Shown one piece after another: positions 27,986 to 37,092 of a DNA stretch of 64,000 bases (positions are counted from its first letter, which is position 1; the number at the start of each line of letters is the position of its first letter). Under the pieces are notes generated by a model, which made no database searches, was not told where the DNA came from, and saw nothing but the letters and a program-made list of their open reading frames with translations. The translations under genes and the position numbers were made by a program. The stretch covers positions 248,001 to 312,000 of the forward strand of contig DATNPX010000034.1 in assembly GCA_036702975.1 (NCBI GenBank), read 5' to 3'. The stretch is from DATNPX01 sp036702975. GTDB lineage: Bacteria; Cyanobacteriota; Vampirovibrionia; Obscuribacterales; Obscuribacteraceae.

Positions 27986-28720
27986 ATGAACTTTTCTTTG
28001 AAGATCAACCACAAACTTTTAGCTCCAATTCTGGCTAGTCTTTTAATTTCGAGTTTGACTCAAAATGTCTGCTATGGAATGATTTCGTGCGCTGCAAGCC
28101 AATCTAGTAAAAGACTAATCGACCTTTCCAAAGACTCATTCACCATTCCTAAACCATCAGCAGATACCATAGACAACCAATGGTTTGAGGTGCCACCTTG
28201 GTTGGCTGGCACCTGGTGCGCTTTTACGCAGGTCGAGGATACAGCAAAGGATAAGCAGCACCTACCTAATAAGAGTGTCATTCATCTTCGCCTGTCTGCC
28301 TGGTCGAGCCTGGGCATGGCTCAAGACCATAGAGGGCATATCTGGCAATTCATCGGAAAACCGTGTGACAGAATCTACACCTTCGGTGATTGCATGGAAT
28401 ATGAATCGACAAAGAGCATCGAAGTCACGAAGAATACTGCTCAGGACGTCGAACTCACGACCTCTGCTTATATAGACCACGTAGACTTGAAGAGTGGCGC
28501 TTCCTCATGGTTCTTGGAGACGACGACAGTAAGATATACGCGAATCACCGCCGATGAAATGCAGACGGTCGCTATTGTCAGTGACTTCAACATGAAAGGG
28601 AAGTTGATCCAAAGCATCAGAAGCCAATGGCGGGAGACAAAAATAGCTCCATTCGAGCCTTCAGCTCTCGGTGACTTACAATCTCTTTTCGACGACTTTA
28701 TAAAGTCGAAGACACCCTAG
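27986..28720 (+). CDS. exported protein of unknown function
   Basis: 244 residues with a signal-type N-terminus (basic MNFSLKINHK, then hydrophobic 11-30). The mature part has WLAGTWCAF and a beta-rich pattern with two paired Cys segments (PCDRIYTFGDC). I do not recognise the family. The gene lies between a divergent USP and a convergent small membrane protein in the stress island. Confidence 0.7.
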   Translation: MNFSLKINHKLLAPILASLLISSLTQNVCYGMISCAASQSSKRLIDLSKDSFTIPKPSADTIDNQWFEVPPWLAGTWCAFTQVEDTAKDKQHLPNKSVIHLRLSAWSSLGMAQDHRGHIWQFIGKPCDRIYTFGDCMEYESTKSIEVTKNTAQDVELTTSAYIDHVDLKSGASSWFLETTTVRYTRITADEMQTVAIVSDFNMKGKLIQSIRSQWRETKIAPFEPSALGDLQSLFDDFIKSKTP

Positions 28721-28770
28721 CTGCCGATTGCTAACTTTAATGACAATTCGAAATGCGAAAAAAGTTAGAT

Positions 28771-29046
28771 TTAGTTTCGTCGAACAGGTTCATCTAATTT
28801 CTGATTTTTAGCTCGTCTTGCTGATTCGGTATGCGAACCATTAGACTCCTCACTCGAGTTGAATGCTGCAGCTTCCTCTTTCGCTTCAGCCACGACATCC
28901 TTTATCGCATCAGAGACAGAGTAACCAGTCTTAACGGCGATTTTGACGGCTTTTTTTGCTAGCTTGCGCGCATCCGGCAGAACAATGAGAGCAGCAACCA
29001 GAAGGCCCCATGGTCCCCAGCCGGTTTCTAGAAATTCTTCCCACAT
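28771..29046 (-). CDS. small membrane protein, DUF5132-like
   Basis: 91 residues: a hydrophobic segment (about 10-24, GPWGLLVAALIVLP) followed by an amphipathic helix KLAKKAVKIAVKTGYSVSD and AEAKEEAA, then a polar tail. The K-x-AVK...DVVAEAKEE pattern resembles DUF5132-type small proteins. A similar helix is present at the N-terminus of the metallothionein-like protein at 46939. A GGAGTAACTTCG ribosome region precedes the start. Function unknown. Confidence 0.6.
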   Translation of the reverse strand: MWEEFLETGWGPWGLLVAALIVLPDARKLAKKAVKIAVKTGYSVSDAIKDVVAEAKEEAAAFNSSEESNGSHTESARRAKNQKLDEPVRRN

Positions 29047-29278
29047 CGAAGTTACTCCTCGAAAAGTTACAACCAGTCGTACCGAGAAGGCAGACCTGAC
29101 GACATAGTTTCATGCTTATTGTTTCCGTGGCACCATCCCGTAGGCCGATTAAGTACAACGGACGGTCGTTCTGGCGGTGGATGCCGGCTTACAAAAGCAG
29201 CTCTATAGTGCTGTTAATGGCGGAGGGCCCCGCCGAGAACGCATGTACGCATTGAGCCAAGAAGTGAGCAGAGAGAAA

Positions 29279-31702
29279 ATGAACAAGCAAAGTTATATAC
29301 GGAATTTCGAACAGGTCGGGCTAAAAGATGTGGCACTGGTCGGAGGCAAAAATGCCTCTCTCGGTGAGCTGACACAGGCACTAACGCGCCACGGCATCAA
29401 TGTTCCTCAAGGGTTTGCTGTTACGGCAGACGCTTATGACTGCCTGATCAATGAGGGAAGGATTGAGGCCCCCCTGCGGAGGCTCCTAACCGGCCTGGAC
29501 AAAAACAACATCGAAGATCTGCGCAAACGGGCGCTGGAAGCCCGCAATCTTATAAAAAGTGCGGGTCTCCCCGCAGAAGTGGCAAACCAGATAAAATCGG
29601 CATACCGAGAGCTCATCAAGCTATGGGGCGATCGACGCGATGTCGCCGTGCGCTCTAGTGCAACAGCAGAAGATCTTCCCGAGGCATCTTTTGCCGGTCA
29701 ACAAGAGTCGTTTCTGAATGTGAGTGGTGAGGCAGCGTTACTTGAAGCTTGTCTGAACTGTTTTGCGTCATTATTTACCGATCGAGCGATTGTGTACAGA
29801 TTGGACAACAATTTCGATCACCTCTCGGTAAAGGTTTCGATCGGCGTTCAGCGAATGGTGCGTTCGGATCTCGCAAGCGCAGGCGTAATATTTACCCTCG
29901 ATCCGGAGACTGGGCATCGCAATGTAGTTCTCATAACATCCTCTTACGGACTTGGCGAAAGCGTTGTCGCCGGACGTGTAGATCCCGATGAATTCCTGGT
30001 CTTCAAACCAACATTGCCGAGCTGCACTCGTCCCATCATCCGCACTAAATGTGGTGCAAAACAAACGCGCATAGTCTACTCCGGTCATGGAACTCGCACG
30101 ACCAAAACGGTTCCCGTCGCAGAGGATGAATCGTCACATTACAGCATCAGCGAAGCAGACGTCATCCAGTTAGCAAAATGGGCATGTGCAATCGAAAATC
30201 ACTATTCGCAAGTATACGAACGCGATACGCCCATGGACGTGGAATGGGCAAAGGACGGACAATCTGGCGAGTTGTTCATAGTTCAGGCTCGTCCGGAAAC
30301 AGTACAATCCCAAAAATCGGCCGACACGGTAATAACCTATCGGTTGGAGCAGCAAAGTAAGTGCATCTTGAAGGGCCGCTCTATCGGTGACCGTATCGCT
30401 GCCGGAAAAGCACGTGTAGTATCATCGCCGAATGACCTTTCGTCTTTCCAAGACGGTGAAATACTCGTAGCCGAGATGACTGATCCTGATTGGGAGCCAG
30501 TCATGAAACGGGCCAGTGCCATCGTCACCAACCGTGGTGGTCGAACGTGCCATGCGGCCATTGTTAGTAGAGAACTAGGTGTGCCCTGTGTGGTTGGAAC
30601 ACACAACGCAACTGGTGCATTAACTTCAGGTCAATCCATCACTGTAAGCTGTGCCGAATCTGCCACCGGAAAGGTTTACGAAGGGATACTTCCGTTCCAT
30701 CGAGATGAAGTCAAAATTAACAATCTGCCGGTCACTCACACGAAGTTGATGGTCAACGCAGGCAACCCTGACAGCGCATTCAAACTATCGCAGCTCCCTG
30801 TTGCCGGGGTCGGATTAGCACGTGAGGAATTTATCATAGCCAATGAAGTCATGATTCATCCTTTGGCCCTTACCCGATTCGACGAACTTACCGACCCAAC
30901 GGCCCGAGCCGAGATCGAACGATTGACGCGTTGTTATAAGCGCAAAGAGATGTACTTTGTCGAGAAATTAGCTCAGGGAATCGGAACAATTGCTGCCGCA
31001 TTTTATCCCCGTGAGGTAATAGTACGCCTCAGCGATTTTAAAACCAACGAATACGCCAATCTTATCGGGGGCAGACAGTTTGAGCCAATCGAAGACAACC
31101 CTATGATTGGCTTTAGAGGAGCCTCTCGTTATTACAGCGATCGATACAGAGACGGATTCGCGCTCGAGTGCCAAGCACTGCAGATGGTGCGTGAGGAAAT
31201 GGGTTTGGTGAATGTTAAAATCATGATTCCCTTCTGCCGGACTGTTGACGAGGCCCACAGGGTGATCAGCGAAATGGCGAAGCACGATCTAATACAACAC
31301 CAAGACGGGCTGGAGCTCTACGTTATGTGCGAGTTGCCGTCAAACGTTATCTTAATCGATCAATTTGCGGAGATTTTCGACGGTTTCTCGATCGGTTCGA
31401 ATGACTTGACTCAATTGATGCTAGGGGTCGATCGTGATTCAGAGATTCTCTGTCAACTGTTCGACGAAAGGAATGAGGCCGTCTTACGCGCGCTGGAACA
31501 GGCGATTAAGGGGGCGCACAAGCTTGGCCGCAAGATCGGAATTTGTGGACAAGCCCCTAGCGACTATCCGGAGATCGTTCAATTTCTGATTGACTGCGGT
31601 ATCGACAGCTTATCTTTAAGCGAAGATGCCGTGACTAAGACTCTGTTGATGGTGGCGCGCAGCGAACAAAAATCGGACAGGCGAGAAACTGTAGTGTCGT
31701 AA
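29279..31702 (+). CDS. ppsA: phosphoenolpyruvate synthase (pyruvate, water dikinase)
   Basis: About 807 residues from ATG 29279; the frame is open 102 bases further upstream, but homologues begin near YIRNFEQVGLKD. The ATP-grasp domain shows VALVGGKNASLGEL and AVRSSATAEDLPEASFAGQQ; the swivelling domain has the catalytic His in NRGGRTCHAAIVSRELG; the PEP-binding barrel has GFRGASRYY, SIGSNDLTQLMLGVDRDSE and GICGQAPSDYPE. It makes PEP from pyruvate and ATP, feeding gluconeogenesis, or may run the other way in energy-poor cells. It is followed by a hairpin between it and hsp20. Confidence 0.95.
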   Translation: MNKQSYIRNFEQVGLKDVALVGGKNASLGELTQALTRHGINVPQGFAVTADAYDCLINEGRIEAPLRRLLTGLDKNNIEDLRKRALEARNLIKSAGLPAEVANQIKSAYRELIKLWGDRRDVAVRSSATAEDLPEASFAGQQESFLNVSGEAALLEACLNCFASLFTDRAIVYRLDNNFDHLSVKVSIGVQRMVRSDLASAGVIFTLDPETGHRNVVLITSSYGLGESVVAGRVDPDEFLVFKPTLPSCTRPIIRTKCGAKQTRIVYSGHGTRTTKTVPVAEDESSHYSISEADVIQLAKWACAIENHYSQVYERDTPMDVEWAKDGQSGELFIVQARPETVQSQKSADTVITYRLEQQSKCILKGRSIGDRIAAGKARVVSSPNDLSSFQDGEILVAEMTDPDWEPVMKRASAIVTNRGGRTCHAAIVSRELGVPCVVGTHNATGALTSGQSITVSCAESATGKVYEGILPFHRDEVKINNLPVTHTKLMVNAGNPDSAFKLSQLPVAGVGLAREEFIIANEVMIHPLALTRFDELTDPTARAEIERLTRCYKRKEMYFVEKLAQGIGTIAAAFYPREVIVRLSDFKTNEYANLIGGRQFEPIEDNPMIGFRGASRYYSDRYRDGFALECQALQMVREEMGLVNVKIMIPFCRTVDEAHRVISEMAKHDLIQHQDGLELYVMCELPSNVILIDQFAEIFDGFSIGSNDLTQLMLGVDRDSEILCQLFDERNEAVLRALEQAIKGAHKLGRKIGICGQAPSDYPEIVQFLIDCGIDSLSLSEDAVTKTLLMVARSEQKSDRRETVVS

Positions 31703-31727
31703 AGAGACTGCGACAGGCAGACACAGC

Positions 31728-31770
31728 AAAATCACGGAGGCGAGGACTAACAGCATCGCCTCCATGATTT
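31728..31770. terminator. bidirectional terminator between ppsA and hsp20
   Basis: A 15-position stem, AAATCA-C-GGAGGCGA against TCGCCTCC-A-TGATTT with one mismatch and a 12-base loop, between two convergent genes. A-rich and T-rich flanks allow function in both directions. Confidence 0.75.
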
Positions 31771-31778
31771 TCCAACAC

Positions 31779-32267
31779 TTAGTCAGCCTTGATGGTGACC
31801 TGATAAGCACTTCTTGCAAGCGATTCAGTCTTAGGCATTGTTAGGGTCAGCACGTTGTTCTTAAACACCGCATGAACTTTTTCTTTTTGGATCTCACACG
31901 GTAATTCCAAAACTCTCCGGAAATAAGCGTAGTCACGTTCGAGCTCATAGGACCCAAGATCTTTGGCTTCTTTTTCACATCGCTTTTCACCTGCAATAAC
32001 GACATAATGCGAAGTCGCACTCACATCCAGGTCTCTGATTCTCACACCAGGAATTTGCATGGTCACTATAATTTCGGTGTCTGCATCTTTTACGTCAATG
32101 TTTGGCTCGTGACTCTCAACTTCATGGTGATGCGGAATTCCCAACACATGGCTCAAACCTTCGTATAAGTCGTTTAAGTCGCCATGTAATCGTTTCAAGA
32201 TCGAGAGAAGGTAAAGAGACCGGGTTGTTTTACCATTTTGACTTTGGTCACCGCTAACGAACACCAT
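31779..32267 (-). CDS. Hsp20 / alpha-crystallin small heat-shock protein
   Basis: 162 residues. The alpha-crystallin domain (about 52-160) begins EPNIDVKDADTEIIVTMQIPG and contains the expected GEKRCEKEAKD, ERDYAYFRRVLELP and the A-x-x-x-N-x-L motif AVFKNNVLTLTMPK. It holds unfolding proteins in a refoldable state without ATP. Members of this family are among the strongest induced genes in hypoxic dormancy regulons. Divergent from the next USP gene across 256 bases. Confidence 0.93.
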   Translation of the reverse strand: MVFVSGDQSQNGKTTRSLYLLSILKRLHGDLNDLYEGLSHVLGIPHHHEVESHEPNIDVKDADTEIIVTMQIPGVRIRDLDVSATSHYVVIAGEKRCEKEAKDLGSYELERDYAYFRRVLELPCEIQKEKVHAVFKNNVLTLTMPKTESLARSAYQVTIKAD

Positions 32268-32439
32268 GACTTGCGCTCCTCATTCTATATACGGCAGTCT
32301 CGCAGGATTCCGACAGGTAGCCATAAGAACCAGTTATTCTGGATCTTGTCCCAATTCCTTCAAGTCGGCATCGTCCAATGGGCTGAGGCCATCTTTATCC
32401 TACTCTGTGCCATTGCAGTCAAAATACTCAAAATACATA

Positions 32440-32459
32440 GATCGTCCGCACGGGCGATG
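32440..32459. promoter_or_regulatory. second instance of GATCGTCC-N6-GCGATG
   Basis: Same two half-motifs and the same 6-base spacer as at 21560-21579, here in the intergenic region between divergent hsp20 and a USP, 64 bases before the USP start. This copy is the more symmetric one (ATCGTCCG CA CGGGCGAT). The distance to the start codon is almost the same in both places. Confidence 0.3.
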
Positions 32460-32523
32460 TAGAGACATCTGATGTTGGCGGATGATAACCGCAGCGGACG
32501 AAAGCCGGCGGGAGAAGAGCACT

Positions 32524-32973
32524 ATGAAAGTACTGGTCGCAATAGATGACTCGGAATACGCTAAAAAGCTCGTGGATGACATCATCGAACGACAATGGAC
32601 GGCTGGTACAGAGTTTAACGTTCTCACCGTCGACGACATGACTCGAAAATCTGAACGGGCTAAGCCTGTATCTTCAGCGCCCATGAAATTGTGCGTATCT
32701 GAACATCTGAAATCATTGTGCAGGCAGGCCTGCCAGCGCTTAGGCAAGCACATTCCAAATGCAAGCATCAGTTATGAGGTAAGACAAGGCGACGCAAAAA
32801 CGCAAATTGTCAAAGCGGCCCAGGACTGGAAAGCCGACAAAATTATCATCGGGTCACACAGTCGAGACATTTGTCCGCGTACTGTTCCCAGCAGCGTATC
32901 GCAAGGAGTTGGTCTCCTTGCAGAGTGTGAGGTCGAAGTTATTAATACTCGCGACGATGCTTGCGTCTTCTAA
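32524..32973 (+). CDS. universal stress protein, degenerate ATP loop
   Basis: 149 residues from ATG 32524 (MKVLVAIDDSEYA), preceded by GGGAGAAGAGC; the frame is open 42 bases upstream. The lineage W-x3-T-x-F pattern is present. The loop GSHSRDICPRTVPSS lacks two of the glycines. Located 26 bases before ftsH, likely cotranscribed. Confidence 0.88.
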   Translation: MKVLVAIDDSEYAKKLVDDIIERQWTAGTEFNVLTVDDMTRKSERAKPVSSAPMKLCVSEHLKSLCRQACQRLGKHIPNASISYEVRQGDAKTQIVKAAQDWKADKIIIGSHSRDICPRTVPSSVSQGVGLLAECEVEVINTRDDACVF

Positions 32974-32999
32974 AATCCCACTCTAATTAAAGAATCACA

Positions 33000-34937
33000 A
33001 TGCCGAATATCAATTCAAATCCGCCTCAAGCGACACCCAACAAGCAAAACGCGCCCGCGCAGCCTGATTTCCTCTTCCTCTTGATTCTATGGGGCAGTCT
33101 GATTTGGTTTGCGGGGCTCTCGCAGACGTTTCACACGAAACACTTACCATATAGCGAATTTCTCAGTCTGCTAGAATCCAATCGCATTAAGCAAGTAGAA
33201 GTCAGCACAGATAAAATAGCTGGCAGCTTTTTAGATGCTAAAGACAACCAGCGAAGGGACTTCGATACAAGACGCGTACCAACAGATCTTGCTGCACAGC
33301 TGTCGTCTAAACATGTGGAATTTTCGCAGGCACCAGACTATTCGGGGGTTCTAAACTGGGTAATACCATTGACACTTTTTTTTGTCGTCTTACGAATCGC
33401 TGGAAGCAGAATGGCGGAATCAGCGGGCTCGCCTACTAATCCGTTCGGATTCGGCAAGAGTCGTGCCCGTATTTACAAAGAAACCGACGTGAAGACAACC
33501 TTCGCTGATGTCGCAGGAGTAGATGAAGCGAAGCAGGAATTGGAAGAGATAATAGACTTTCTCAAAAATCCGGAGAAATTCAAAAAGCTTGGCGGACGAT
33601 TGCCAAAGGGCGTGCTGCTCGTTGGGCCGCCAGGAACCGGCAAAACGCTTCTAGCGAAAGCTGTTGCCGGCGAAGCAAAACGCCCATTCCTCTTCATTAC
33701 AGGCTCTGAGTTTGTCGAGCTTTATGTCGGAGTTGGCGCCGCGCGCGTCAGAGACTTGTTCGAGCAGGCTGGTCAGAATGCTCCTTGCATCGTTTTTATC
33801 GATGAACTTGATGCCTTAGGCCGCTCGCGAGGGATAGGGCCAATGGCAGGGGGCCATGACGAAAAAGAACAGACCTTGAACCAACTCCTCGCAGAATTGG
33901 ATGGATTCGATCCCAAGCAAGGCATAATCTTGCTTGCAGCGACTAACCGTCCGGAGGTTTTGGATCCCGCCCTTTTGAGAGCGGGACGATTCGACCGACA
34001 AATCTTGGTTGACAGACCGGACAAAAGAGGTCGGGTGCAGATTCTGAAAGTGCATCTACGACAAATTAACTATGACGAATCCGTACAACCAGAAGAGATC
34101 GCAGCAATGACAACCGGTTTTACTGGAGCCGATATAGCCAACTTGACGAACGAGGCCGCCTGGTTGGCGGCGAGAAGAGATGCGGAAAAAGTAACAATCA
34201 AAGACTTTCAAGACGCGATTGAAAGAATAGTGGCCGGTCTCGAAAAGAAAAACAGGATCATCAATTCAGAAGAGAGGAAAACAGTTGCATTTCACGAGAT
34301 GGGGCATGCTCTTGTCGGTCTAATACTAAACTCCACCGATCCCGTCGAAAAAGTATCGATCATTCCACGTGGAATTGGTGCTTTGGGCTATACCATTCAG
34401 CGGCCACTGGAAGACAGATTTCTCCTTTCTGAATCTGAACTAAAAACAAAGCTCGCCATTTTGATGGCCGGTAGAGCAGCCGAATTCGTCAAATTTCACA
34501 GCATTTCAACAGGAGCATCTGACGACCTGGAAAAAGCCACAGAGCTGGCACGACACATGGTCGGACAGTTCGGAATGTCCAAAAAGCTCGGCATGGTGAC
34601 ATATGAAGCAGGCAATCACTCACTGCTGCAAACACCAGATTCCATGTACAGCGGACCGCGGCGATATAGTGAGGAGACGGCCCGAGAGATTGACTGCGAA
34701 ATTCGTAGACTTCTAAGTGAGTCATTTGAGCGAGCATCTGATTTGTTGCTCGCAAACAAGGTGGCACTGGAGAACGGAGCAAACTTGTTGATCGACAAAG
34801 AGACCTTAACTCACCAAGAGTTGAGAACCGTACTTGAGAATCAGTTCAGAGAGATCTCTTCGACTCAGATTAACGAAAGTAATGGACACCAAAATGATAG
34901 TGATTCTCAGCCAGAGCGAATGGCTGCACTAAACTAG
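33000..34937 (+). CDS. ftsH: ATP-dependent zinc metalloprotease FtsH
   Basis: 645 residues. Two membrane segments (about 23-41 and 117-134) flank a short periplasmic domain; the AAA module has Walker A GPPGTGKT (209-216), pore loop FVELYVGVGAARV, Walker B VFIDELDALG and NRPEVLDPALLRAGRFDRQ; the zinc protease site is HEMGH (432-436) with a later Asp in STGASDDLEKATE. It degrades misfolded membrane and regulatory proteins. Pore residue Tyr in LYVG replaces the usual Phe of MFVG. Being in the USP island it may be a stress-specific paralogue rather than the housekeeping copy. Confidence 0.96.
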   Translation: MPNINSNPPQATPNKQNAPAQPDFLFLLILWGSLIWFAGLSQTFHTKHLPYSEFLSLLESNRIKQVEVSTDKIAGSFLDAKDNQRRDFDTRRVPTDLAAQLSSKHVEFSQAPDYSGVLNWVIPLTLFFVVLRIAGSRMAESAGSPTNPFGFGKSRARIYKETDVKTTFADVAGVDEAKQELEEIIDFLKNPEKFKKLGGRLPKGVLLVGPPGTGKTLLAKAVAGEAKRPFLFITGSEFVELYVGVGAARVRDLFEQAGQNAPCIVFIDELDALGRSRGIGPMAGGHDEKEQTLNQLLAELDGFDPKQGIILLAATNRPEVLDPALLRAGRFDRQILVDRPDKRGRVQILKVHLRQINYDESVQPEEIAAMTTGFTGADIANLTNEAAWLAARRDAEKVTIKDFQDAIERIVAGLEKKNRIINSEERKTVAFHEMGHALVGLILNSTDPVEKVSIIPRGIGALGYTIQRPLEDRFLLSESELKTKLAILMAGRAAEFVKFHSISTGASDDLEKATELARHMVGQFGMSKKLGMVTYEAGNHSLLQTPDSMYSGPRRYSEETAREIDCEIRRLLSESFERASDLLLANKVALENGANLLIDKETLTHQELRTVLENQFREISSTQINESNGHQNDSDSQPERMAALN

Positions 34938-34977
34938 ATTGGTGCCTGAGGCGGTGAACAAAGAATCAAGAAAAAAT

Positions 34978-35001
34978 AGACCGCGACGATTGTCGCGGTC
35001 T
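34978..35001 (+). terminator. intrinsic terminator of ftsH
   Basis: A perfect 10-base stem AGACCGCGAC / GTCGCGGTCT with loop GATT, 40 bases after the ftsH stop, followed by TCTGG. The stem core and the downstream TCTGG match the hairpin at 26622-26645. Confidence 0.75.
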
Positions 35002-35151
35002 TCTGGCTCGAAGCTATGCTCGGTTGCCAACTGCCCCCAGGACTTTCATTTTTTTCGTCCCGATTGGGTTTCTCTTTTCACTATCAATATAGAACAAAGC
35101 GGGAGAGCCGACATCGTTCGAAAGAATGACTCGAGACGTGGCATCTGTATT

Positions 35152-35967
35152 TTAGCGCGCCGGTAACGTGAGCAAGTAGTCACGAATCTTCTCAATCTCG
35201 TCTTTGCTGGCTTTAAATTTGGGCATTGAAGTTGGCACGAGTTCAAAGAACTTGTCTGTCTTTACAGCATGCACTTGTGCATCAGTAATATGCTGCTCTA
35301 TGAAATCGGCATCGTGAAATTTACCGATGCCGTCTAATTCAGGTCCCAAATAGCCTCCGGCTTGCCCAATCTGATGACATTGAGCGCAACCAAATTTTTC
35401 GTATAATTTCTTGCCTTCACGGCTTGAGTCGGACGGCGCCGCAGGTTTGTAATCAAGCCTAACTAACGCTGACGATTCGGCTTGAGAAACCGGATGCGAA
35501 AATACTGCGAATCCGTTCTTTGGCTCAGGAATCGTCAGAAGATAAGCCACCAGGGCATGCGCAGCTTCTGGCTCCACTCGAACATGTGGTGATAAATCTT
35601 CGAGTTTCTGTCGAGTCAGTTTGGCATAGTCTTGTTTTGCTTCCTTTGTGTCAGCCAACCGAGCAAACAAAAAGTCGCCATTGCGATGCCGACCAATTCC
35701 ATCAAAAACGGGGCCGACAAAGCCCCCCATATCGTCTATAGAATGACAAGCGCTGCAGTGTGCTTTATCGTATATCGCCTCACCGCGCTTGCTTTGCTCT
35801 GTAGCGGCGGCCGGTACATAACCGGACGGTTTCACAAGCGTAGGTTTTGTATCGATCGTCTTTTTGGTATCAGCAAATATGTGCACATCAGTAGATAGAC
35901 AATAGACGAAAATAGTCGACAAAGACAGCCACAAGGCTGACGTCTGAGTGGCTCGTCTTTTTTTCAT
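35152..35967 (-). CDS. exported diheme cytochrome c (paralogue of the one at 20574)
   Basis: 271 residues. Signal sequence around 10-30; heme motifs CSACH (71-75) and CAQCH (194-198), each followed by GGF/GGY-x-GP-x-x-DG; Met248 (TSMPKF) is a probable axial ligand. Order and spacing match the cytochrome at 20574, including the PSGY/PTGY-like stretch before heme 1 and YLLTIPEP / YLLTLPEP between hemes. Expected role: periplasmic electron carrier for a terminal oxidase or other respiratory enzyme. About 150 bases separate it from the ftsH terminator. Confidence 0.92.
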   Translation of the reverse strand: MKKRRATQTSALWLSLSTIFVYCLSTDVHIFADTKKTIDTKPTLVKPSGYVPAAATEQSKRGEAIYDKAHCSACHSIDDMGGFVGPVFDGIGRHRNGDFLFARLADTKEAKQDYAKLTRQKLEDLSPHVRVEPEAAHALVAYLLTIPEPKNGFAVFSHPVSQAESSALVRLDYKPAAPSDSSREGKKLYEKFGCAQCHQIGQAGGYLGPELDGIGKFHDADFIEQHITDAQVHAVKTDKFFELVPTSMPKFKASKDEIEKIRDYLLTLPAR

Positions 35968-35983
35968 AGTCTCAACAACAGCC

Positions 35984-36433
35984 TTAGTTTTGATGCGGCA
36001 GAACGCTCAATAGCATATCATTTGTTCGCTTAATTTTCACTACTTCAACTGAACAAGGAGCGGTGTTGACGATACTGGCGGCGACGCTTCCGATTCCAGG
36101 GCGCCGCATTCCAGTGTCACCATGCGAACCGATGATTATTTCGTCGCATTTCCAAAGTTTGGCTACTTCGGTAATGGCCTCGGCCGCTTGCCCTTCTACA
36201 ACTTCGCCGCAAACTTGGACGCTCGCCGGCAGTCGATTTCTTAAGAAGGCAAGACGGTCTTTCAGTATACGTTCAACCTGGCGGCAATTCTGTTGATCTG
36301 AGTCCCAGTGACCCGTGGTTTCGACTGCAGTGACCACTTTAATCTTGCTGTCTTTGCCCCAAGATCTTTGTTCCAAGGATGCCAATATTGATTCGGCAGA
36401 TTCAGAGCTGTCTATTGCAATCAATGTTTTCAC
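35984..36433 (-). CDS. universal stress protein, canonical ATP-binding type
   Basis: 149 residues, MKTLIAIDSSESAE start, W-x3-S-x-I at the usual W/F place, loop GSHGDTGMRRPGIGS matching G-2x-G-9x-G-S. It lies directly upstream of the cytochrome on the same strand (16 bases) and 31 bases after the next USP, so the three form a - strand operon. Confidence 0.9.
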   Translation of the reverse strand: MKTLIAIDSSESAESILASLEQRSWGKDSKIKVVTAVETTGHWDSDQQNCRQVERILKDRLAFLRNRLPASVQVCGEVVEGQAAEAITEVAKLWKCDEIIIGSHGDTGMRRPGIGSVAASIVNTAPCSVEVVKIKRTNDMLLSVLPHQN

Positions 36434-36464
36434 GATAAATCCTCATATTTGATGTGTTGAAAAA

Positions 36465-36944
36465 CTAGCTAGCAACAGCGATACCAGAAGCATTTTGATG
36501 TAACGGTGACCGCAGAACTGTGACGGCACAGTCAGCTTCTTTTATCACCTTCTCCGCGACACTGCCGAGCACGAAGTGCTCAAATCCTTTTCGTCCGTGC
36601 GATCCCAGAACTATCAGGTCTGGATTCCAACCTTTTGCCTCGAGCAAGATCGTGTCAACAGCTAGCCCTTCCACGACGGTTCCCTCCACTTCACAGTCAG
36701 GAAAGTGCTTTCGTAACTCATTTAGCGAGTTAGACATCATTTCTTCCAGCATTGCCCTAAGGGCCTCTTGCGCATCGAACATTTCGGCAGGGTAGTACAT
36801 CGAGCTTGGATACTTTCTCACAATCGGCTCTAAACAAGAGATCAATCGAAACTTCGTGCCTTCAGGCCAGCTCCGATCCGACAAAAGAAGATCGAGCGCA
36901 ACTTTCGAACATGCGGAAGTATCCATTGCAATTAGCACTTTCAT
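36465..36944 (-). CDS. universal stress protein, canonical ATP-binding type
   Basis: 159 residues, MKVLIAMDTSACS, W-x3-T-x-F and the full loop GSHGRKGFEHFVLGS. First gene of the - strand operon with the next USP and the second diheme cytochrome. Very like the copy at 25553, for example in the YP-S/YSLG-x-x-Y segment after strand 2. Confidence 0.92.
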   Translation of the reverse strand: MKVLIAMDTSACSKVALDLLLSDRSWPEGTKFRLISCLEPIVRKYPSSMYYPAEMFDAQEALRAMLEEMMSNSLNELRKHFPDCEVEGTVVEGLAVDTILLEAKGWNPDLIVLGSHGRKGFEHFVLGSVAEKVIKEADCAVTVLRSPLHQNASGIAVAS

Positions 36945-37092
36945 ACTTAGTAAAACCCTCTGCTGCCAGCGTACAAAAGCATTCTGCCTCAGCTAGTTAT
37001 TCGCAGCATCCATCCCCTGGAGTAACACGTCTCTCAGTCTTTGGAGGTAAAGCCCGTGGTTACCTAAAGAGCAGCGTTAATAAGCCAAAAGG

